From positions 1,736,001-1,800,000 of the forward strand of contig OZ271833.1 in assembly GCA_965601665.1 (NCBI GenBank): 64,000 bases of DNA, read 5' to 3'. Source of the stretch: JANQNX01 sp965601665. GTDB lineage: Bacteria; Pseudomonadota; Gammaproteobacteria; Eutrophobiales; Eutrophobiaceae. Below are positions 62,102-64,000 of the stretch, in pieces (positions within the stretch are counted from its first letter, which is position 1; every line of letters begins with the position of its first letter). The notes below the pieces were generated by a model. It did not search any database. It was not told the origin of the DNA and saw only the letters and a list, made by a program, of their open reading frames with translations. The position numbers were made by a program, and so were the translations under genes.

Positions 62102-63385
62102 CTATACCGCCAGACGCTCGCGACGATTAAGGGGTCGTGCAAACAGTTCGGCCAGGTCAGCGGCCTGTTCGAATCCATGCACCGGTGAAAACACCAGTTC
62201 TATTGACCACTTGGTGGTAAAGCCCTCGGCTTCCAATGGATTAGCAAGGCCGAGACCGCAGACAGTGATATCAGGTTTGTCTGCGCGCACGCGGTCGAGT
62301 TGTTTTTCCACATCCTGGCCCTCGGAGAGCCTGACTGACTCCGGCAATAAAGGTAGTTCGCTGGCCATGAGTTTTTTATCCAGGTGGGGCACGCCTACCT
62401 CACATAATTCCATATCGCATTCGCGTTGCAGGAATCGGGCTAACGGAATTTCAAGCTGCGAGTCAGGCAGGAATGAAATACGTTTTCCGGCCAGTTTTTC
62501 CTTGTAGCGCGCCAACGCTTTTTCAGCACGGGCAACCGGCATGGCCATCACCGAGTCAAACCGCTCCTGATCGATGTGCCATTCCGCTGCAGCAGCACGA
62601 AACCATTCCAGGGAACCCTCAACACCAAACGGATACGGCGCTTCAATCAACGTGGCGCCACGTGCCAGCAAGGCACGCGCCGTTTCACCCAGAAACGGCT
62701 GTGCCAGCAGGATCCTGGTGTCTTTACCGATTGCGGGTAATTCAGTGGCCCGACGCGGTGGAAAAAAGTCCACGTTCTCGATACCGAGATTCTTGAACAG
62801 GCGTGAAAACTGATCTTCAACCACATCGGCCAGCGTGCCGACGATTAATAGTGAAGGTTCACTATCATCCTGTTGCTTGAGTTCAGGCACCATGGCCTTC
62901 AGGCAATTATCTTCACCCTGCGTGAAGGTTGTCTCGATACCACTGCCGGAATAGCTAAGGATGCGTACCTTTCCCTGCTGTTTGACTGACAGTCGTTCAG
63001 CAGCAGTTGCCAGATCCAGCTTGATGACCTCGGAAGGGCAAGAGCCCACAAGGAATAATGTTGTGATATCCGGTCGACGCGCCAGCAGCTCTTCCACCAC
63101 ACGGTCGAGTTCCTCGTTACAGTCGGCCATTCCGGCAAGGTCGCGATCCTGCAAAATTGCCGTCGCAAATCGTGGTTCGGAGAAAATCATCACGCCAGCA
63201 GCAGACTGGATCAGATGGGCACATGTTCGAGAACCCACTACGAGGAAAAATGCATCCTGTAACTTGCGATGCAGCCATACGATACCGGTCAGTCCACAAA
63301 ACACCTCGCGCTGGCCGCGCTCGCGTAAAACTGGACGTTCTTTGCAACCGCCTGCCGCACTAGATGGGGAGGTTGCCAGGCTCAT
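62102..63385 (-). CDS. bchN: Dark protochlorophyllide reductase subunit N
   Basis: 427 residues. Three cluster cysteines are visible in the expected places: REVFCGLTG, GSRTCAHLIQSA and LVGSCPSEVIKLDL. Forms the catalytic tetramer with BchB for light-independent protochlorophyllide reduction, an oxygen-sensitive enzyme. Start overlaps bchF by 4 nt. Confidence 0.97.
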   Translation of the reverse strand: MSLATSPSSAAGGCKERPVLRERGQREVFCGLTGIVWLHRKLQDAFFLVVGSRTCAHLIQSAAGVMIFSEPRFATAILQDRDLAGMADCNEELDRVVEELLARRPDITTLFLVGSCPSEVIKLDLATAAERLSVKQQGKVRILSYSGSGIETTFTQGEDNCLKAMVPELKQQDDSEPSLLIVGTLADVVEDQFSRLFKNLGIENVDFFPPRRATELPAIGKDTRILLAQPFLGETARALLARGATLIEAPYPFGVEGSLEWFRAAAAEWHIDQERFDSVMAMPVARAEKALARYKEKLAGKRISFLPDSQLEIPLARFLQRECDMELCEVGVPHLDKKLMASELPLLPESVRLSEGQDVEKQLDRVRADKPDITVCGLGLANPLEAEGFTTKWSIELVFSPVHGFEQAADLAELFARPLNRRERLAV

Positions 63386-63897
63386 CTAATCGCTCCCAGT
63401 GCTGCTCCGGTATCGTCTGAAAGCGTTGTATTTTCTAGCCTTGCGAGACGGAACTTAAAAAGGAATTGCATTGCGTTCACTATGTACGAGGAGTAAGCTA
63501 CTAAAGCGATCAACATTTGCTCGTGCGCGGTAAAAATGCCGAAAAAAAAGACAATAAGGTAGGCGGTATGCAGGGCCAGCACCAGGATACTAACGACATC
63601 TTCCCAGAAGAAAGGCTTGGCAAACAAGTACTTGCCAAATACATCACGTTCCCAGATCGAACCAGTCACCATGATCGTATACAGGACCAGCGTCTTGATT
63701 ACGATTGAAACAGACGCTAACAGAAACCCTTCACCGGTGGCCAGGTATCGGAGTACCAGGGCCAAACTTACAAGAAAAACAAAGAATTGCACGATAGCGA
63801 GGATGCCCTGGACCAGTGTCCACGGAGACTCATCCCGTCTCAGTCTCTCTTCCGGCGTATATAAAGTATGATGCGTTTGAGATCCGTTTATTTTCAT
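63382..63897 (-). CDS. bchF: 3-vinyl bacteriochlorophyllide hydratase
   Basis: 171 residues. Hydrates the C3 vinyl group. YTPEERLRRDESPWTLVQGILA at the N-terminus and four transmembrane helices with ERDVFGKYLFAKPFFWEDVVS are typical. First gene of the bchFNBHLM-lhaA-puhABC-acsF-puhE-bchIDO-DUF3422-crtI superoperon. Confidence 0.96.
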   Translation of the reverse strand: MKINGSQTHHTLYTPEERLRRDESPWTLVQGILAIVQFFVFLVSLALVLRYLATGEGFLLASVSIVIKTLVLYTIMVTGSIWERDVFGKYLFAKPFFWEDVVSILVLALHTAYLIVFFFGIFTAHEQMLIALVAYSSYIVNAMQFLFKFRLARLENTTLSDDTGAALGAIR

Positions 63898-63936
63898 TGT
63901 GGTGCGCGTTATCCCCCTGCTCCGATCCCGGATTTC

Positions 63937-63965
63937 AATCTAGATCAGTATAACTGATCTGTCAA
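63937..63965 (-). promoter_or_regulatory. Predicted sigma-70 promoter of bchF
   Basis: On the minus strand TTGACA (63965-63960), 17-nt spacer, TAGATT (63942-63937), about 40 nt before the bchF ATG. The spacer is filled by a palindrome. Confidence 0.6.
63942..63960. promoter_or_regulatory. Perfect 8-bp palindrome in the bchF promoter spacer
   Basis: agatcagt-ata-actgatct: two 8-bp arms, 3-bp centre, lying exactly between the -35 and -10 elements. It is not a TGT-N12-ACA site, so a different regulator is suggested. Confidence 0.55.
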
Positions 63966-63977
63966 CTAAACTGAACG
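63960..63977. promoter_or_regulatory. Degenerate CrtJ/PpsR site, bchF promoter
   Basis: TGT-N12-ACG (one mismatch), covering the -35. It overlaps the palindrome at one end and the next site at the other. Confidence 0.45.
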
Positions 63978-63993
63978 TAAAGATTACTTGACA
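63976..63993. promoter_or_regulatory. Degenerate CrtJ/PpsR site 2, bchF promoter
   Basis: CGT-N12-ACA (one mismatch), overlapping the previous site by 2 nt. A regulatory pair upstream of bchF would match other PGCs, but here both copies are imperfect. Confidence 0.4.
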
Positions 63994-64000
63994 TAGATGG

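Noticed and set aside
1..64000. Transposases, integrases, CRISPR arrays, rRNA genes
   Set aside because: None was found on either strand; the mobile-element calls rest only on repeats, composition and layout.

Overview
The window carries most of a photosynthesis gene cluster (PGC) of a purple, type-II reaction-centre bacterium, preceded by about 21 kb of ordinary chromosome. A gammaproteobacterial host is likely: the order birA-coaX-SPOR protein-tRNA is the usual gammaproteobacterial arrangement, and CysB, SseA and TauE/SafE proteins fit. Chlorophyll ring cyclisation is encoded by the oxygen-dependent AcsF and no bchE is present, which suggests an aerobic or facultative anoxygenic phototroph. 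The species cannot be named from the sequence alone.

Layout. 1-1.8 kb: an L,D-transpeptidase (cut by the window edge) and a TPR partner. 1.84-4.73 kb: an AT-rich segment with two lipoproteins and an M48 protease, bounded by a 14-bp direct repeat whose right copy is the 3' end of a tRNA gene; it looks like a small genomic island. 4.7-15.7 kb: tRNA, SPOR-coaX-birA operon, a VWA-TM-FHA protein, sseA, a lipoprotein peptidase, an FHA protein, then a sulfur block (cysH, thioredoxin-like gene, cysB, TauE/SafE) and a DUF465 gene. 15.9-21.9 kb: an MBL-fold hydrolase, small secreted proteins, an aldehyde:ferredoxin oxidoreductase-like gene overlapping a MoaD/ThiS-like gene, and an alpha/beta hydrolase.

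The PGC starts at 21.96 kb. The first superoperon (minus strand) is crtEF-bchCXYZ-pufQBALM, ending in a strong terminator directly after pufM with no pufC. Divergent from crtE run crtD-crtC. They converge on crtB and two small unrecognised membrane-protein genes. Next come an ATP-grasp gene, a cytochrome P450 and a DUF2306 membrane-protein gene. A second AT-rich insertion (a 1019-residue DUF4124/pentapeptide/HEAT-like protein) follows and is flanked by two diverged copies of the 3' end of the DUF2306 gene. The second superoperon (minus strand) is bchFNBHLM-lhaA-puhABC-acsF-puhE-bchIDO-DUF3422-crtI. Many of its genes overlap by a few bases.

The bch genes take protoporphyrin through to bacteriochlorophyllide a. 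The crt genes make methoxylated acyclic carotenoids of the spirilloxanthin type. puf and puh encode the reaction centre and LH1. bchG, bchP, bchE, pufC, crtA and ppsR are not in the window. Seven perfect TGT-N12-ACA palindromes (the CrtJ/PpsR operator consensus) lie in the crtE-crtD, bchC and crtB/ATP-grasp promoter regions. The bchF promoter has two imperfect ones plus a separate perfect 8-bp inverted repeat between its -35 and -10 elements. The operator pair in front of the ATP-grasp gene places this unrecognised enzyme in the photosynthesis regulon; with the adjacent P450 it is the best candidate here for an undescribed PGC-linked pathway.
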